A DNA stretch of 64,000 nucleotides from Rehaibacterium terrae. GTDB taxonomy: Bacteria; Pseudomonadota; Gammaproteobacteria; Xanthomonadales; Xanthomonadaceae. The DNA is taken from NCBI RefSeq assembly GCF_014202935.1, contig NZ_JACHHX010000011.1, forward strand, positions 40,388-104,387, read 5' to 3'. Positions 1 to 8,864 of this stretch are shown piece after piece. The position numbers and the translations under genes were made by a program. A model generated the notes under the pieces. The model worked only from the letters and a program-made list of their open reading frames with translations. It had not been told where the DNA came from and did no database searches. How positions within the stretch are numbered: the first letter of the stretch is position 1; each line of letters opens with the position of its first letter.

Positions 1-2
1 CC

Positions 3-38
3 ATCGACCAGGGCAGTCGTCTCGCCGCCATGCTCTGA
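3..38 (+). CDS. C-terminal end of an unidentified protein (cut by window edge)
   Basis: An open frame enters from the left edge and ends at a TGA, giving the last eleven residues IDQGSRLAAML. The length is too short to identify a family. It is proposed only because the frame is open from the edge and is followed by about 300 bp without a gene; it may be chance. Confidence 0.3.
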   Translation: MDQGSRLAAML

Positions 39-338
39 ACGCCGGCGGAACGCTCCGCGCAGCGGGCAAACCTGAATGGAATCAATCGGTTCTGACGCCA
101 CGTTCAGCTGGCGTTCGGTTTCTGGCCGTTAGGGTGCGCCCCCGAACCGCCCCCGCGCCCATGGCCGCGCGGGGGTGCCGGACCGGATCCACCGGCCGGC
201 GGCCGGGCCGAAAAGCCCGTCCGTCCCCATCACGCCAGGCCGACTGTCCCGTCCCCTTCCCTTCCCCCGTTGGCAGGTTGGGTGGCCGTTTCCGAGCGGC
301 CGCGGGCAATGCGGCGCAACGGAGCAAGGAGTACCGCC
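39..338. other. intergenic stretch, no gene recognised
   Basis: No convincing coding frame is seen. A small hairpin (ACGCCA at 95-100, TGGCGT at 109-114) lies downstream of the partial gene and could be part of a terminator, but there is no T-run. The last bases hold the AAGGAG ribosome binding site of the next gene at about 325-331. Confidence 0.4.
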
Positions 339-785
339 ATGAAGCTGGCCTGGATTCTCTGGCTTGCCCAGGTCCTGCCGCAGCCGGCCGCCGAGCCGCT
401 GTGCCTCGCCACCACCATCTACCTGGAGGCGCGCAACCAGTCCGAAGCCGGGCAGCGCGCCGTCGCCGAAGTGGCCCTGCGCCGCCGCGACAGCGGCCTG
501 TGGGGCGAGAGCGTCTGCGAGGTGGTCACTGCCCGTGGGCAGTTCGCGCCGACCCTCATCCACCCCGGCCACCGGCTGAAGAACGTCACGGCCTGGGAAA
601 AGGCGGTACGGATCGCCTTCCAGACCCAGCGCGAGTGGTCGCTGCCGCCCGGCCAGCGCAGGGAGATCGTGCCCGGCGCCAGCCACTTCGCCGCCCATGA
701 TCTGGCCAACCCCGCCTGGGCGACCCAGCCGGTCGCGGTCATCGGCGATCACAGCTTCTACCGGGTGATGCGGCTGGCGCCGTAA
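339..785 (+). CDS. SleB/CwlJ-type cell wall hydrolase, exported
   Basis: The protein has 148 residues. An N-terminal hydrophobic segment (MKLAWILWLAQVLPQPAAEP) looks like a signal peptide, so it should act on peptidoglycan in the periplasm. The body shows the Hydrolase_2 pattern: a helix with ATTIYLEARNQ followed by GQRAVAEVALRR, the conserved Glu in the YLEAR segment, and later GASHFAAHD. This family (SleB, CwlJ and non-sporulating relatives) contains lytic transglycosylase-like or amidase-like cell-wall hydrolases. The ATG at 339 was chosen because AAGGAG sits 8 bases upstream and it begins the signal peptide; a longer frame from 270 would put 23 charged residues before it. Its natural substrate is unknown. 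Confidence 0.8.
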   Translation: MKLAWILWLAQVLPQPAAEPLCLATTIYLEARNQSEAGQRAVAEVALRRRDSGLWGESVCEVVTARGQFAPTLIHPGHRLKNVTAWEKAVRIAFQTQREWSLPPGQRREIVPGASHFAAHDLANPAWATQPVAVIGDHSFYRVMRLAP

Positions 786-815
786 ACCCGACGCCCCATT
801 CCACACGCAGCGTTC

Positions 816-847
816 CAGCGCCCCGGCTTGTTCGAGCCGGGGCGCTG
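816..847 (+). terminator. hairpin terminator candidate after the cell wall hydrolase
   Basis: A perfect 13-bp stem (CAGCGCCCCGGCT at 816-828 and its complement at 835-847) encloses a 6-base loop. It lies 30 bp past the hydrolase stop and before the GST gene. There is no clear T-run, so termination efficiency is uncertain. Confidence 0.6.
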
Positions 848-889
848 TCGCATGGTGGGCGCTCCCGTCGATGAGCCCCACCTCCCACC

Positions 890-1504
890 ATGAAGCTTTA
901 CTTCATCCCCGGCACTTGCTCGCTGGCCGACCACATCGTGCTGGAGTGGATCGGCTGCCCGTACGACACCCGGCAAGTCGCCCGCGATGCCTTGCGCTCG
1001 CCCGAGTATCTGAAGATCAACCCGGCCGGCGTGGTGCCGACCCTGGAAGACGACGACGGCTGGGTGCTGACCGAGAACGTCGCCATCCTCAACTACCTGC
1101 TCGACCGCTTCCCGGAGGCGGGCCTGGGCGGCGACAACGGCCTGCGCGACCGCGCCGAGACCAACCGCTGGCTGGCCTACCTGAACTCGGACGTGCACAA
1201 GGCCTTCGGGCCGATCTTCAGCCCGGCGCGCTTCCATCCCGACCCGTCGCAGCACGACGCTCTCAAGCAGGCCGCCCGCGCGCGCATCGCCCTGCTGCTG
1301 GGCCCGGTCGAGAGCCGCCTGACCGACCGCGACTGGCTGGCCGGCCACCGGTCGCCGGCCGATGCCTACCTGTTCGTGATCCTGCGCTGGGCGATGGCGC
1401 ACGGCATCGATCTCGCCGACAAGCCCAGGCTGCAGGCCCACTTCGCCCGGATGAAGGCGGATGCCGGCGTGCAGCGGGCGCTGAAGGCGCAGGGGCTGGA
1501 GTAA
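890..1504 (+). CDS. glutathione S-transferase, GstA-like
   Basis: The 204-residue protein has the usual size for the family. The N-terminal thioredoxin-like domain begins MKLYFIPGTCSLADHIVLEW, close to E. coli GstA, including the CS pair near residues 10-11 where beta-class enzymes bind glutathione. The cis-Pro loop (GVVPTLE) and the Glu-Asn pair in LTENVAILNYL, which contact glutathione, are present. The C-terminal helical domain contains GHRSPADAYLFVILRWA, with the conserved N-capping ADAYLF motif. It should conjugate glutathione to electrophiles in the cytoplasm. It stands alone, 42 bp after a strong hairpin, and probably has its own promoter. Confidence 0.9.
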   Translation: MKLYFIPGTCSLADHIVLEWIGCPYDTRQVARDALRSPEYLKINPAGVVPTLEDDDGWVLTENVAILNYLLDRFPEAGLGGDNGLRDRAETNRWLAYLNSDVHKAFGPIFSPARFHPDPSQHDALKQAARARIALLLGPVESRLTDRDWLAGHRSPADAYLFVILRWAMAHGIDLADKPRLQAHFARMKADAGVQRALKAQGLE

Positions 1505-1506
1505 GG

Positions 1507-1535
1507 CCGGAAATCGGAAACCGGAAACCGGAAAG
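1507..1535 (+). repeat. GGAAACC heptamer run
   Basis: Three to four copies of a GGAAACC-like heptamer lie right after the GST stop codon. Similar runs occur near 33.42, 37.33 and 60.61 kb in this window, so this is a dispersed low-complexity element rather than a gene part. Confidence 0.6.
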
Positions 1536-1549
1536 GCGTCGCCCTGCTG

Positions 1550-2431
1550 TCACTCCGGTGCAAGCGAGTCCTGCGTCGCATCGTGGGCCAGCACCCAGGC
1601 ATCGATGCACTCGCGCATGGCGTCGGGCTGTTCGGTGGGAATCCAGTGCCGGGCATCGAGCTCGACGAACTCGATGCCCGGCAGTATCGCCAGCGCCGCC
1701 CGGGTCCGCGCCGGATCGGCCATCAGCCGGCCGCGCGAGAGCACGGCCAGGCCCGGGCTGCGTACCCGCGCCAGCGGCAGCGGCCGCAGCACTTCCAGCA
1801 GGTTGGCCAGGTACTGCGCGCTGGGCAGTGTCCTGAGGTCGTGCCAGGGCGAGCCGTAGCGGCGCAGCATCGCGGACGAGCCGATCGCCCCCTGCACACT
1901 GCGGTCGAGCGCCTCCAGATCCAGCGGTCGAAGGTGGCGCCGGTGCAGGCCCAGCCGGTTGCCGCCGCGCAGCAACGCCACCAGCAGCCGCAGCAAAGGC
2001 GTCAGCGGTCGCAGCCGCGCCAGCGTGCCGACCAGCGCCGACCTGACCATCGGCTCGATCAGCACCAGTCCGGCGCAGCGCCCCGGATGGCGGGCGGCGA
2101 AGTGCAGTGCCAGGTTCGCGCCCAGGCAATGCCCCCCGATGTGGGCGCGCGGGATCCGTTCCTGATCCAGCAGTTCGGCCAGATCGTCGCTCCAGCGGGC
2201 CATGTCCGCCGGCCCGCGCCACAGCGACAGGCCGTGGCCGCGCAGATCGGGGCGGATCAGCCGATGCCCGTGCCGCAACGTGGTGGTGGCGACGAAATGC
2301 CACCAGCGGGTGCCGTTGCTGGCGGCGCCATGCAGCAGCACCAACGGCATCCCCCGCTCGGCCCGGGGTCGCCAGCGGCGATAGCCCAACTCGACGCCAT
2401 CGGCGGCACGGAAGCGGCAGACCGCGTCCAT
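1550..2431 (-). CDS. alpha/beta hydrolase with a Cys nucleophile position
   Basis: The 293-residue protein has an alpha/beta-hydrolase fold: oxyanion-hole motif LLHGAASNG near residues 33-40, DLRGHG near 63, nucleophile elbow GGHCLGAN near 98-105, and a late DARHW supplying the catalytic His. The elbow carries Cys where most family members have Ser (G-x-S-x-G). Cys at this place is known in dienelactone hydrolases and PHA synthases, so the gene may be active but on an unusual substrate. One base separates its ATG from the stop of the MFS gene upstream, so the two are probably translated from one mRNA and may share a pathway. The exact substrate cannot be told. Confidence 0.8.
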   Translation of the reverse strand: MDAVCRFRAADGVELGYRRWRPRAERGMPLVLLHGAASNGTRWWHFVATTTLRHGHRLIRPDLRGHGLSLWRGPADMARWSDDLAELLDQERIPRAHIGGHCLGANLALHFAARHPGRCAGLVLIEPMVRSALVGTLARLRPLTPLLRLLVALLRGGNRLGLHRRHLRPLDLEALDRSVQGAIGSSAMLRRYGSPWHDLRTLPSAQYLANLLEVLRPLPLARVRSPGLAVLSRGRLMADPARTRAALAILPGIEFVELDARHWIPTEQPDAMRECIDAWVLAHDATQDSLAPE

Positions 2432-2432
2432 G

Positions 2433-3752
2433 TCAGCCGCCCGTCTCGGCCGCCGCCTCGCCGCGCCCCTGGTCCACCCGCAGGCTGACCAGCCAGGCCG
2501 CGAAGAACAGCAGCGCGCAGAACAGCACCGCCGTGCGCAGACCGAGCCAGGCCTGCAGCAGTCCGACCGCGACCAGGCCGAAGGCGCCGGCCAGCTTCAG
2601 GCTCAGGCCCCAGAAGCCGAAGAATTCGGCGCTGCGCGAAAGCGGCGAGAACAGCCCGACCAGCGTGCGCGTCGCCGACTGGCAGGCCCCCAGGCTCATG
2701 CCCGCCGCGCAGCCGACCACGAGGAACACCTGCTGCGCCTGCCAGTCGATGCCCATGCTCCGCAGCAGCACGCTCAGCTCGGGCGTGAGGTGGATCAGCA
2801 GCACCGCCAGCACCCAGGTCCACAGCGTGATGCGATAGGTCCGCAGCGCGCCGATGCGGTCCTGCAGCCAGCCGAAGCCGAGCGCGCCGGCGGCCGCGGT
2901 GATCTGCACCAGCACGAACATCACCACCCGCACCGGTTCGTCCCAGCCGATCACCTGCGCGCCGTAGATGAAGGCATAGGCGATCACGATGTAGATGCCG
3001 CTCATGGCGAAGAACACCGACACCAGCAGCACCGCCAGGTCGCGATGCAGGCGCAGGCGCGAGAGCGTGCCGCGCACCCGCCCGAAACCGGTCGCCAGCG
3101 CATCGCGCAGCGTCGGCAACGGCCTTGGCGTGCCGCGCTCGCGCAGCCACAGGAAGGTGGGGATCGCCGCCACCAGGAAGAACCCGCCGGCGAACGGCCC
3201 GACCCAGCGGATGCGCTGGAAGTTCTCCTCACTGACCTCGCCCAGCGCCAGCAGCGCAAACACCGTCGCCACCAGCCCGCCGACATAGCCCAGCGCCCAG
3301 CCGAAGCCGGAAATCTTGCCCAGATCGCGCGGCGGCCCCAACCCGGGCAGGAAGCTGGCGATGAAGGCTTCGCCGATCGAATAGGCGAAGTTCGAGACGA
3401 TCAGCAGCAGTACGCCGAGTGCCGCATAGCCGGGCGCGACGAAGTACAGCGCCGCGGTGGCGACCACCGTCAGCAGGTAGCTGGCGAACAGGAAGCGCTT
3501 CTTGGCCGAAGCCGCGTCCATCACTGCGCCGGCCACCGGCGCGCAGACCACCACCAGCAGGTAACTGGTGGCCAGCGACAGGCTCCACAGCAGGTTGCCG
3601 AGGCGGTAGTCGGGCGCGTCGCCGACCACGATGCGGGTGAACAGGTCACCGAAGACGACGGTGATGATCAGCAGCGTGTAGGCCTGGTTGGCGAAGTCGA
3701 ACATCGCCCAGCCCAGGATCTCCCGCCGCGATGCGCGCACCCGTTCGTTCAT
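2433..3752 (-). CDS. MFS transporter, UMF1/Atg22-like
   Basis: The 439-residue membrane protein begins MNERVRASRREILGWAMFDFANQAY, the start typical of UMF1 (vacuole effluxer Atg22-like) transporters, and has about 12 hydrophobic segments. Loops such as RYKKR-like MDAASAKKRF follow the second segments as in MFS proteins. Atg22 exports amino acids from the yeast vacuole; bacterial substrates are mostly unknown. The start at 3752 was preferred to one 28 codons upstream because the upstream stretch is Arg/Pro-rich and lies in the terminator-like region. It heads a two-gene unit with the hydrolase downstream. Confidence 0.8.
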   Translation of the reverse strand: MNERVRASRREILGWAMFDFANQAYTLLIITVVFGDLFTRIVVGDAPDYRLGNLLWSLSLATSYLLVVVCAPVAGAVMDAASAKKRFLFASYLLTVVATAALYFVAPGYAALGVLLLIVSNFAYSIGEAFIASFLPGLGPPRDLGKISGFGWALGYVGGLVATVFALLALGEVSEENFQRIRWVGPFAGGFFLVAAIPTFLWLRERGTPRPLPTLRDALATGFGRVRGTLSRLRLHRDLAVLLVSVFFAMSGIYIVIAYAFIYGAQVIGWDEPVRVVMFVLVQITAAAGALGFGWLQDRIGALRTYRITLWTWVLAVLLIHLTPELSVLLRSMGIDWQAQQVFLVVGCAAGMSLGACQSATRTLVGLFSPLSRSAEFFGFWGLSLKLAGAFGLVAVGLLQAWLGLRTAVLFCALLFFAAWLVSLRVDQGRGEAAAETGG

Positions 3753-3834
3753 GCGGCCGATTCTGACCGAAGCGGGGCAAACCCGCGAACTCCCCGCATG
3801 ACGGCGCCCCACCCCCGCCCGCCGCCATGACGGC

Positions 3835-3859
3835 AACGGGCCGCGCGCGGCGGCCCGTT
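3835..3859 (-). terminator. hairpin after prpC
   Basis: A 9-bp GC-rich stem (AACGGGCCG at 3835-3843 with its complement at 3851-3859) lies 27 bp beyond the prpC stop on the minus strand. It ends in only two T residues, so it is a candidate terminator separating prpC from the MFS gene. Confidence 0.5.
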
Positions 3860-3885
3860 GTGCGCACTGTCCGGGAACGCGATGC

Positions 3886-5034
3886 TCAGCCGCGCTTTTC
3901 CAGCGGCACGAACTCGCGGTCCTCGGGACCGATGTAGTTGGCGCTGGGGCGGATGATCTTGCCGTCGATGCGCTGCTCGATCACGTGCGCGCTCCAGCCG
4001 GAGGTGCGGGCGATCACGAACAGCGGCGTGAACATCGCCGTCGGCACGCCCATCATGTGGTAGGCCGAGGCGCTGTACCAGTCCAGGTTGGGGAACATCC
4101 GCTTCATGTCCCACATCAGCGTCTCGATGCGCTCGGACACGTCGAACAGCACCTGGTTGCCGCCCTCCTTGCAGAGCTTGCGGCTGATCTCCTTGATGAT
4201 CGGATTGCGCGGGTCGCCCACCGTGTAGACCGGATGGCCAAAGCCGATCACGATCTCCTTGCGCTCGACCCGGGCGCGGATGTCGGCCTCGGCCTCGTCG
4301 GCACTCTGGTAGCGGGCGATGATCTCCATCGCCACCTCGTTGGCTCCACCGTGCTTGGGGCCGCGCAGTGCACCGATCGCACCGGTGATGCACGAGTACA
4401 TGTCCGAGCCGGTGCCGGCGATCACGCGGGCGGTGAAGGTGGACGCATTGAACTCGTGTTCGGCGTACAGCACCAGCGACTTGTCCAGCGCGTCGGCGTG
4501 CAGCTGGCTCGGCGGGTGGCCGTGCAGCAGGTGCAGGAAATGCGCGGCGATCGAGTCGTCGTCGGTCTCGACCTCGATGCGGCGGCCGTTGTGGGTGAAG
4601 TGGTACCAGTACAGCAGCATCGAGCCGAAACTGGCCATCAGCCGGTCGGCGATGTCGCGCGCGCCAGGCACGGCATGGTCGTCCTTCTCCGGCAGTACGG
4701 TGCCCAGCACCGAGCAGCCGGTGCGCAGCACGTCCATCGGATGCGCATTGGCCGGGATCAGCTCCAGCGTCTCCTGCACCAGCGCCGGCAGGCCGCGCAG
4801 CGACTTGAGCTTGCGCCTGTACGCCTGCAGCTCGCTGAAGGTCGGCAGGTGGCCGTACACCAGCAGGTAGGCGACTTCCTCGAACGTGGCCTTCGTCGCC
4901 AGGTCCTTGATGTCGTAACCGCGGTAATGCAGGTCATTGCCGCTGCGGCCGACGGTGCACAGGGCAGTGTTGCCGGCGGCGGTGCCGGACAGGGCGACGG
5001 ATTTCTTCGGCTTGGGCGTGGTCGATTCGCTCAC
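3886..5034 (-). CDS. prpC: 2-methylcitrate synthase
   Basis: The 382-residue protein matches the short citrate synthase class: [14 protein letters not shown] near the start, [23 protein letters not shown] with the first catalytic His, [15 protein letters not shown] with the second, and [10 protein letters not shown] with the catalytic Asp. It should condense propionyl-CoA with oxaloacetate in the methylcitrate cycle. PrpC is favoured over housekeeping citrate synthase by length (E. coli PrpC 389 aa) and by prpB close by. The start is a GTG (VSESTTPKP); no ATG is available in frame until far upstream. acnD and prpF, usual partners, are not in the window. Confidence 0.88.
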   Translation of the reverse strand: MSESTTPKPKKSVALSGTAAGNTALCTVGRSGNDLHYRGYDIKDLATKATFEEVAYLLVYGHLPTFSELQAYRRKLKSLRGLPALVQETLELIPANAHPMDVLRTGCSVLGTVLPEKDDHAVPGARDIADRLMASFGSMLLYWYHFTHNGRRIEVETDDDSIAAHFLHLLHGHPPSQLHADALDKSLVLYAEHEFNASTFTARVIAGTGSDMYSCITGAIGALRGPKHGGANEVAMEIIARYQSADEAEADIRARVERKEIVIGFGHPVYTVGDPRNPIIKEISRKLCKEGGNQVLFDVSERIETLMWDMKRMFPNLDWYSASAYHMMGVPTAMFTPLFVIARTSGWSAHVIEQRIDGKIIRPSANYIGPEDREFVPLEKRG

Positions 5035-5142
5035 GGTGCAGTCCCGGGTGTGAAAACAGCGATTATATTGGCTCCGTCCCCGCCACGCCGGCCGCCCTCG
5101 CCCCCCGGGCCCCACGGCGGCAGGTCCGCCCGGCCGCGAGCA

Positions 5143-6372
5143 TCAACCGAAGAAGAGGTAGCAGACGGCGATGGCGGCAAGGATGCCGGCAACGTCGGCC
5201 ACCAGTGCACAGCCGACGGCATGACGGGCACGGCGTATGCCGACCGCGCCGAAATACACCGCCAGCACGTAGAACGTGGTCTCGGTACTGCCCTGCACGG
5301 TGGCAGCCAGCAACGCCGGGAAGCTGTCCACCCCGAAGTGCTGCATGGTTTCGATCAGCAGTGCCCGTGCCGCGCTGCCGGAGAAGGGCTTGGCCAGGGC
5401 GGTCGGCAAGGCATCCACGAAACGGGTGTCGGTTCCCAGCCAGGCGACCGCGGCGCGCACCCCCTCGAGCGCGAAGTCCAGGGCCCCGGAGGCGCGCAAG
5501 ACGCCGATGGCGCAGAGCATGGCGACCAGATAGGGCAGCAGGTCGCGGGCAACCTCGAAACCCTGGCGCGCCCCCTCGACGAAGGCCTCGTACACCGGCA
5601 CCCGGCGCCAGGCGCCGGCCAACAGGAAGGCCAGCACCGCGGCCAGCAGCAACAGGTTGCCGGCCAGGCTGGACAGGGTCGCCAGCGCGACCGCGGTCAT
5701 TCCGGCCAGCAGCCACAGCAATGCCCCCAGCAGCAGCGCCGCGCCCCCCAGCCAGGCCAGCACCACCGGGTCGCCCAAGCGCAGCCGCTGCACCCAGGCC
5801 ACCGCCAGCAGTCCGGCCAGAGTCGAGGCGGTGGTGGCCAGCAGGATGGGCAAGAACACCAGGGTCGGGTCGCTGGCGCCCTGCTGCAGCCGGTACATGA
5901 AGATGCTGACCGGCAACAGGGTCAGCGAGGAGGTGTTGAGCACCAGGAACAGGATCTGGGCGTTGCTGGCGCGCTCGGGCTCGGGGTTCAGCGCCTGCAG
6001 CTCGCGCATCGCCTTCAGCCCGATCGGTGTGGCGGCGTTGTCCAGACCGATGCCGTTGGCGGCGAAGTTGAGCGTGACCAGCCCCAGTGCCGGGTGCCCA
6101 CGCGGCACCTCCGGCATCAGGCGGGCGAACAGCGGCGCCAAGGCACGCGCCAGCCAATCGATCACACCGGCACGCTCACCGATCCGCAGCAGCCCCAGCC
6201 ACAGGGTGAGCGTGCCGAACAGCAGCACCATCACCTCGACCGAGAGCCGGGCCATGTCGAACAGCGCCGCCACCATGGCGGCGAAGACCTCCCCTTCCCC
6301 GGCCAGCAGCCAGCGCGCCAGACCGGCGACGGCCGCCACCAGGAAAAAGCCGAGCCAAAGCCCGTTCAGCAC
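5143..6372 (-). CDS. SpmA-SpmB fusion, nucleoside recognition (Gate) membrane protein
   Basis: The 409-residue protein has about ten membrane segments in two halves. The N half contains LNFAANGIGLDNAATPIGLKAM, the signature of SpmA; the C half contains GSTETTFYVLAVYFGAVGIRR, the signature of SpmB. In spore formers these are two proteins of spore dehydration; in proteobacteria they are often fused and their role is unknown (transport is likely from the Gate domain). Start is GTG at 6372, 17 bp after the prpB stop; an operon with prpB and prpC on this strand is likely. No sporulation function should be inferred. Confidence 0.85.
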   Translation of the reverse strand: MLNGLWLGFFLVAAVAGLARWLLAGEGEVFAAMVAALFDMARLSVEVMVLLFGTLTLWLGLLRIGERAGVIDWLARALAPLFARLMPEVPRGHPALGLVTLNFAANGIGLDNAATPIGLKAMRELQALNPEPERASNAQILFLVLNTSSLTLLPVSIFMYRLQQGASDPTLVFLPILLATTASTLAGLLAVAWVQRLRLGDPVVLAWLGGAALLLGALLWLLAGMTAVALATLSSLAGNLLLLAAVLAFLLAGAWRRVPVYEAFVEGARQGFEVARDLLPYLVAMLCAIGVLRASGALDFALEGVRAAVAWLGTDTRFVDALPTALAKPFSGSAARALLIETMQHFGVDSFPALLAATVQGSTETTFYVLAVYFGAVGIRRARHAVGCALVADVAGILAAIAVCYLFFG

Positions 6373-6389
6373 GGCCTGGGCCGGCCCGC

Positions 6390-7277
6390 TCAGCCGGGCC
6401 TGCGGGCGAACAGGGCATCCAGCCGCTGCTCGTAGTCGTGATAGCCGATCCGCTCGTACAGCTCCTCACGGGTCTGCATGCTGTCGAGCACGGCCCGCTG
6501 ATGGCCGTCGCGGCGAATCGCCTCGTACACCGCCTCGGCGGCCTTGTTCATGGCGCGGAAGGCCGACAGCGGGTAGAGCTGGATGGCGACGCCGACCGAG
6601 GCCAGCTCCTCGCGGGTGAACAGCGGCGTCTTGCCGAACTCGGTGATGTTGGCCAGCACCGGCACCTTCACCGCGTCGACGAAGCGCTTGTAGGTGTCCA
6701 AATCGTAGGCGGCCTCGGCGAAGATGCCGTCGGCGCCGGCCTCCACGCAGGCCACGGCGCGCTCGATGGCGGCGTCCACGCCGTGCACGGCGATGGCATC
6801 GGTGCGGGCGATCAGGAAGAAGTCGGGATCGGTCTTCGCGTCGGCCGCCGCCTTCACCCGGTCGACCATCTCCTCGGTGGAGACGATCTCCTTGCCCGGG
6901 CGGTGGCCGCAGCGCTTGGCGCCGACCTGGTCCTCGATATGACAGGCGGCGGCGCCGGCCTTGATCAGTGACTTGACGGTGCGCTCGATGTTGAAGGCGC
7001 TCGGCCCGAAGCCGGTGTCGATGTCGACCAGCAGCGGCAGGTCGCAGACATCGGTGATGCGACGGGTGTCGATCAGCACGTCCTCGAGCGTATTGATGCC
7101 GAGGTCGGGCATGCCCAGCGAGCCGGCGGCGACGCCGCCGCCGGACAGGTAGATGGCGCGGTAGCCGGCGCGTCTGGCGAGCAGGGCGTGGTTGGCATTG
7201 ATGGCGCCGATCACCTGCAGCGGCGACTCGGCGGCCAGGGCGGCGCGGAACTTCGCGCCCGGGCTGGGCTGGCTCAT
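6390..7277 (-). CDS. prpB: methylisocitrate lyase
   Basis: The 295-residue protein has the ICL/PEP mutase barrel. KRCGH with catalytic Cys at residue 123, the metal site VDIDTGFG (Asp 85 and 87), and [18 protein letters not shown] identify methylisocitrate lyase, which splits methylisocitrate into pyruvate and succinate. Length equals the E. coli enzyme (296 aa). It is the first gene of the prpB / SpmAB / prpC unit. A role in propionate use is supported by prpC 1.4 kb downstream. Confidence 0.92.
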   Translation of the reverse strand: MSQPSPGAKFRAALAAESPLQVIGAINANHALLARRAGYRAIYLSGGGVAAGSLGMPDLGINTLEDVLIDTRRITDVCDLPLLVDIDTGFGPSAFNIERTVKSLIKAGAAACHIEDQVGAKRCGHRPGKEIVSTEEMVDRVKAAADAKTDPDFFLIARTDAIAVHGVDAAIERAVACVEAGADGIFAEAAYDLDTYKRFVDAVKVPVLANITEFGKTPLFTREELASVGVAIQLYPLSAFRAMNKAAEAVYEAIRRDGHQRAVLDSMQTREELYERIGYHDYEQRLDALFARRPG

Positions 7278-7350
7278 GCGTACTCCCGGCGGAAAAGCGG
7301 CATTTTAGCCCAGTCGGCGTGCCGCCCCCGTGCCGTCGCCGCAAGCGCGG

Positions 7351-7383
7351 AAAAAACGACGGGCGGCCGGAGGCCGCCCGTCG
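7351..7383 (-). terminator. Rho-independent terminator of mdh
   Basis: On the minus strand a perfect 12-bp stem (CGACGGGCGGCC and its complement, 3-base loop) is followed by six T residues (A-run at 7351-7356 on the plus strand). It starts 21 bp after the mdh stop codon. This is the best intrinsic terminator in the window. Confidence 0.9.
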
Positions 7384-7404
7384 TCGCAGCGATCGCGTCG
7401 CGGC

Positions 7405-8391
7405 TCAGCCCAGCAGATGGGCGACGCCGGCGCGCTCTTCCTCCAGCTCGGCCAGCGTCTTGTTGATGCGCTCGCGGCTGAACTCGTCGATCTCCAGGCC
7501 CTGCACGATCTCGTACTCGCCGTCCCTGCAGATCACGGGGTAGCCGAACATCACGTCCTGCGGGATGCCGTAGCTGCCGTCGGACGGGATGCCCATGGTG
7601 ACCCACTTGCCATCGGTGCCCAGCACCCAGTCGCGGATGTGGTCGATGGCGGCGTTGGCGGCCGAGGCGGCCGAGGACAGGCCGCGCGCCTCGATGATCG
7701 CCGCACCGCGCTTGCCGACGGTGGGAATGAAGACCTCGCGGTTCCAGGCTTCGTCGCCGATCTTCGCCTTCAGGCTCTCGCCCTTGGCGGTGGCGAAGCG
7801 GTAGTCCGGATACATGGTCGGGCTGTGGTTGCCCCACACGACGAGCTTCTCGATGTCGGCCACGGCCACGCCGGCCTTGGCGGCCAGTTGGCTGAGCGCG
7901 CGGTTGTGGTCCAGGCGCAGCATCGCGGTGAAGTTCTTCTTCGGCAGGTCCGGCGCCGACTTCATCGCGATGTAGGCATTGGTGTTGGCCGGGTTGCCGA
8001 CCACCAGCACCTTGACGTCGCGCGAGGCGACGGCATTGAGCGCCTTGCCCTGCACGGTGAAGATCTCGGCGTTCTTGAGCAGCAGATCCTTGCGCTCCAT
8101 GCCCGGACCGCGCGGCATCGCGCCGACCAGCAGCGCCACGTCGGCATCCTTGAACGCGACCATCGGGTCGTCGGTGCCGACCATGCCGGCCAGCAGCGGG
8201 AAGGCGCAGTCCTCCAGCTCCATCATCACGCCGCGCAGCGCGGCCTGGGCCTTTTCCATCGGCAGCTCGAGCATCTGCAGGATGACCGGCTGGTCCTTGC
8301 CGAGCATCTCGCCGGAGGCGATGCGGAACAGCAGGGAGTAGCCGATCTGGCCGGCGGCGCCAGTGACAGCAACACGGAGGGGGGTCTTCAT
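7405..8391 (-). CDS. mdh: malate dehydrogenase
   Basis: The 328-residue enzyme begins [20 protein letters not shown], with the Rossmann glycine motif GAAGQIG, and carries GMERKDLL (substrate Arg), [10 protein letters not shown] and the catalytic-His segment [13 protein letters not shown]. This is the LDH/MDH-like cytosolic type common in beta- and gammaproteobacteria of this group. It interconverts malate and oxaloacetate in the TCA cycle. The ATG at 8391 follows 19 bp after hicA on the same strand; a strong terminator ends the unit. Confidence 0.95.
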   Translation of the reverse strand: MKTPLRVAVTGAAGQIGYSLLFRIASGEMLGKDQPVILQMLELPMEKAQAALRGVMMELEDCAFPLLAGMVGTDDPMVAFKDADVALLVGAMPRGPGMERKDLLLKNAEIFTVQGKALNAVASRDVKVLVVGNPANTNAYIAMKSAPDLPKKNFTAMLRLDHNRALSQLAAKAGVAVADIEKLVVWGNHSPTMYPDYRFATAKGESLKAKIGDEAWNREVFIPTVGKRGAAIIEARGLSSAASAANAAIDHIRDWVLGTDGKWVTMGIPSDGSYGIPQDVMFGYPVICRDGEYEIVQGLEIDEFSRERINKTLAELEEERAGVAHLLG

Positions 8392-8410
8392 GGTTTTATC
8401 CAACGTGTGG

Positions 8411-8641
8411 TTACGGTGACTGTTCTTCGAAAACACTGCGCTCGACACCCGACTGGCGGATGATGGAAAGCAGGGTACCGATGCGTAGTTCTTTGTGGTC
8501 GGGGACCGGGACCGTCGTCGTGGTATCTGCCTGACGCCGCTGCATCACGACATGGCTGCCTCGCTGTCTCACCTGCACGAAGCCGTGCGCGGCGAGAATC
8601 TCGCAGATCTCTCGGCCCGAGAGCCGCCTGAGTCTAGGCAA
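8411..8641 (-). CDS. hicA: HicA-family mRNA interferase toxin
   Basis: The 76-residue protein is a double-stranded RNA-binding-fold toxin: [15 protein letters not shown], then RGSHVVMQR with the catalytic His in GSH, and [15 protein letters not shown]. HicA toxins cut mRNA when freed from HicB. The start is a TTG (MPRLRRLSG) overlapping the hicB stop by 8 bp, consistent with translational coupling. Order antitoxin first, toxin second is the less common HicBA order. The mdh gene begins 19 bp downstream, so readthrough transcription from the TA promoter may reach mdh. Confidence 0.85.
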   Translation of the reverse strand: MPRLRRLSGREICEILAAHGFVQVRQRGSHVVMQRRQADTTTTVPVPDHKELRIGTLLSIIRQSGVERSVFEEQSP

Positions 8642-8855
8642 CGGCGACCTCGACCTGGGTAATGTAGACCTCGTCGTGCATGCGCTCGCGGATTTCCTGC
8701 TCGGATGCCGTTTCGAAAAACAGCTCGAGCGCCTCGATGAGGTTGGTGCGCGCCTCCTCGATGCTCCCGCCTTGGCTGACGATGTCCAGCTCCGGGCAGA
8801 GCGAGACGTACCCGTCGCCCTCGCGCTCGATGATCGCAGTCAGCTGTCGGGTCAT
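8634..8855 (-). CDS. hicB: HicB-family antitoxin
   Basis: The 73-residue protein has the RNase H-like HicB fold: MTRQLTAIIEREGDGYVSLCPELDIVSQG is the typical first half and SIEEARTNLIEALELFFE the helix after it. It should neutralise HicA by blocking the active site. No DNA-binding domain (HTH or RHH) is visible at the C terminus, which is short, so autoregulation may be weak. It is the first gene of the pair, 9 bp after the aminotransferase stop. Confidence 0.85.
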   Translation of the reverse strand: MTRQLTAIIEREGDGYVSLCPELDIVSQGGSIEEARTNLIEALELFFETASEQEIRERMHDEVYITQVEVAVA

Positions 8856-8864
8856 GACGGTCTC

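Noticed and set aside
2430..3830. Long plus-strand frame opposite the MFS gene
   Set aside because: It is Gln/His/Arg-rich, has no family resemblance, and is the antisense shadow of a clear membrane transporter.
5143..6372. Evidence for sporulation
   Set aside because: SpmA/SpmB-type proteins are widespread in non-sporulating proteobacteria and nothing else in the window is linked to spores.
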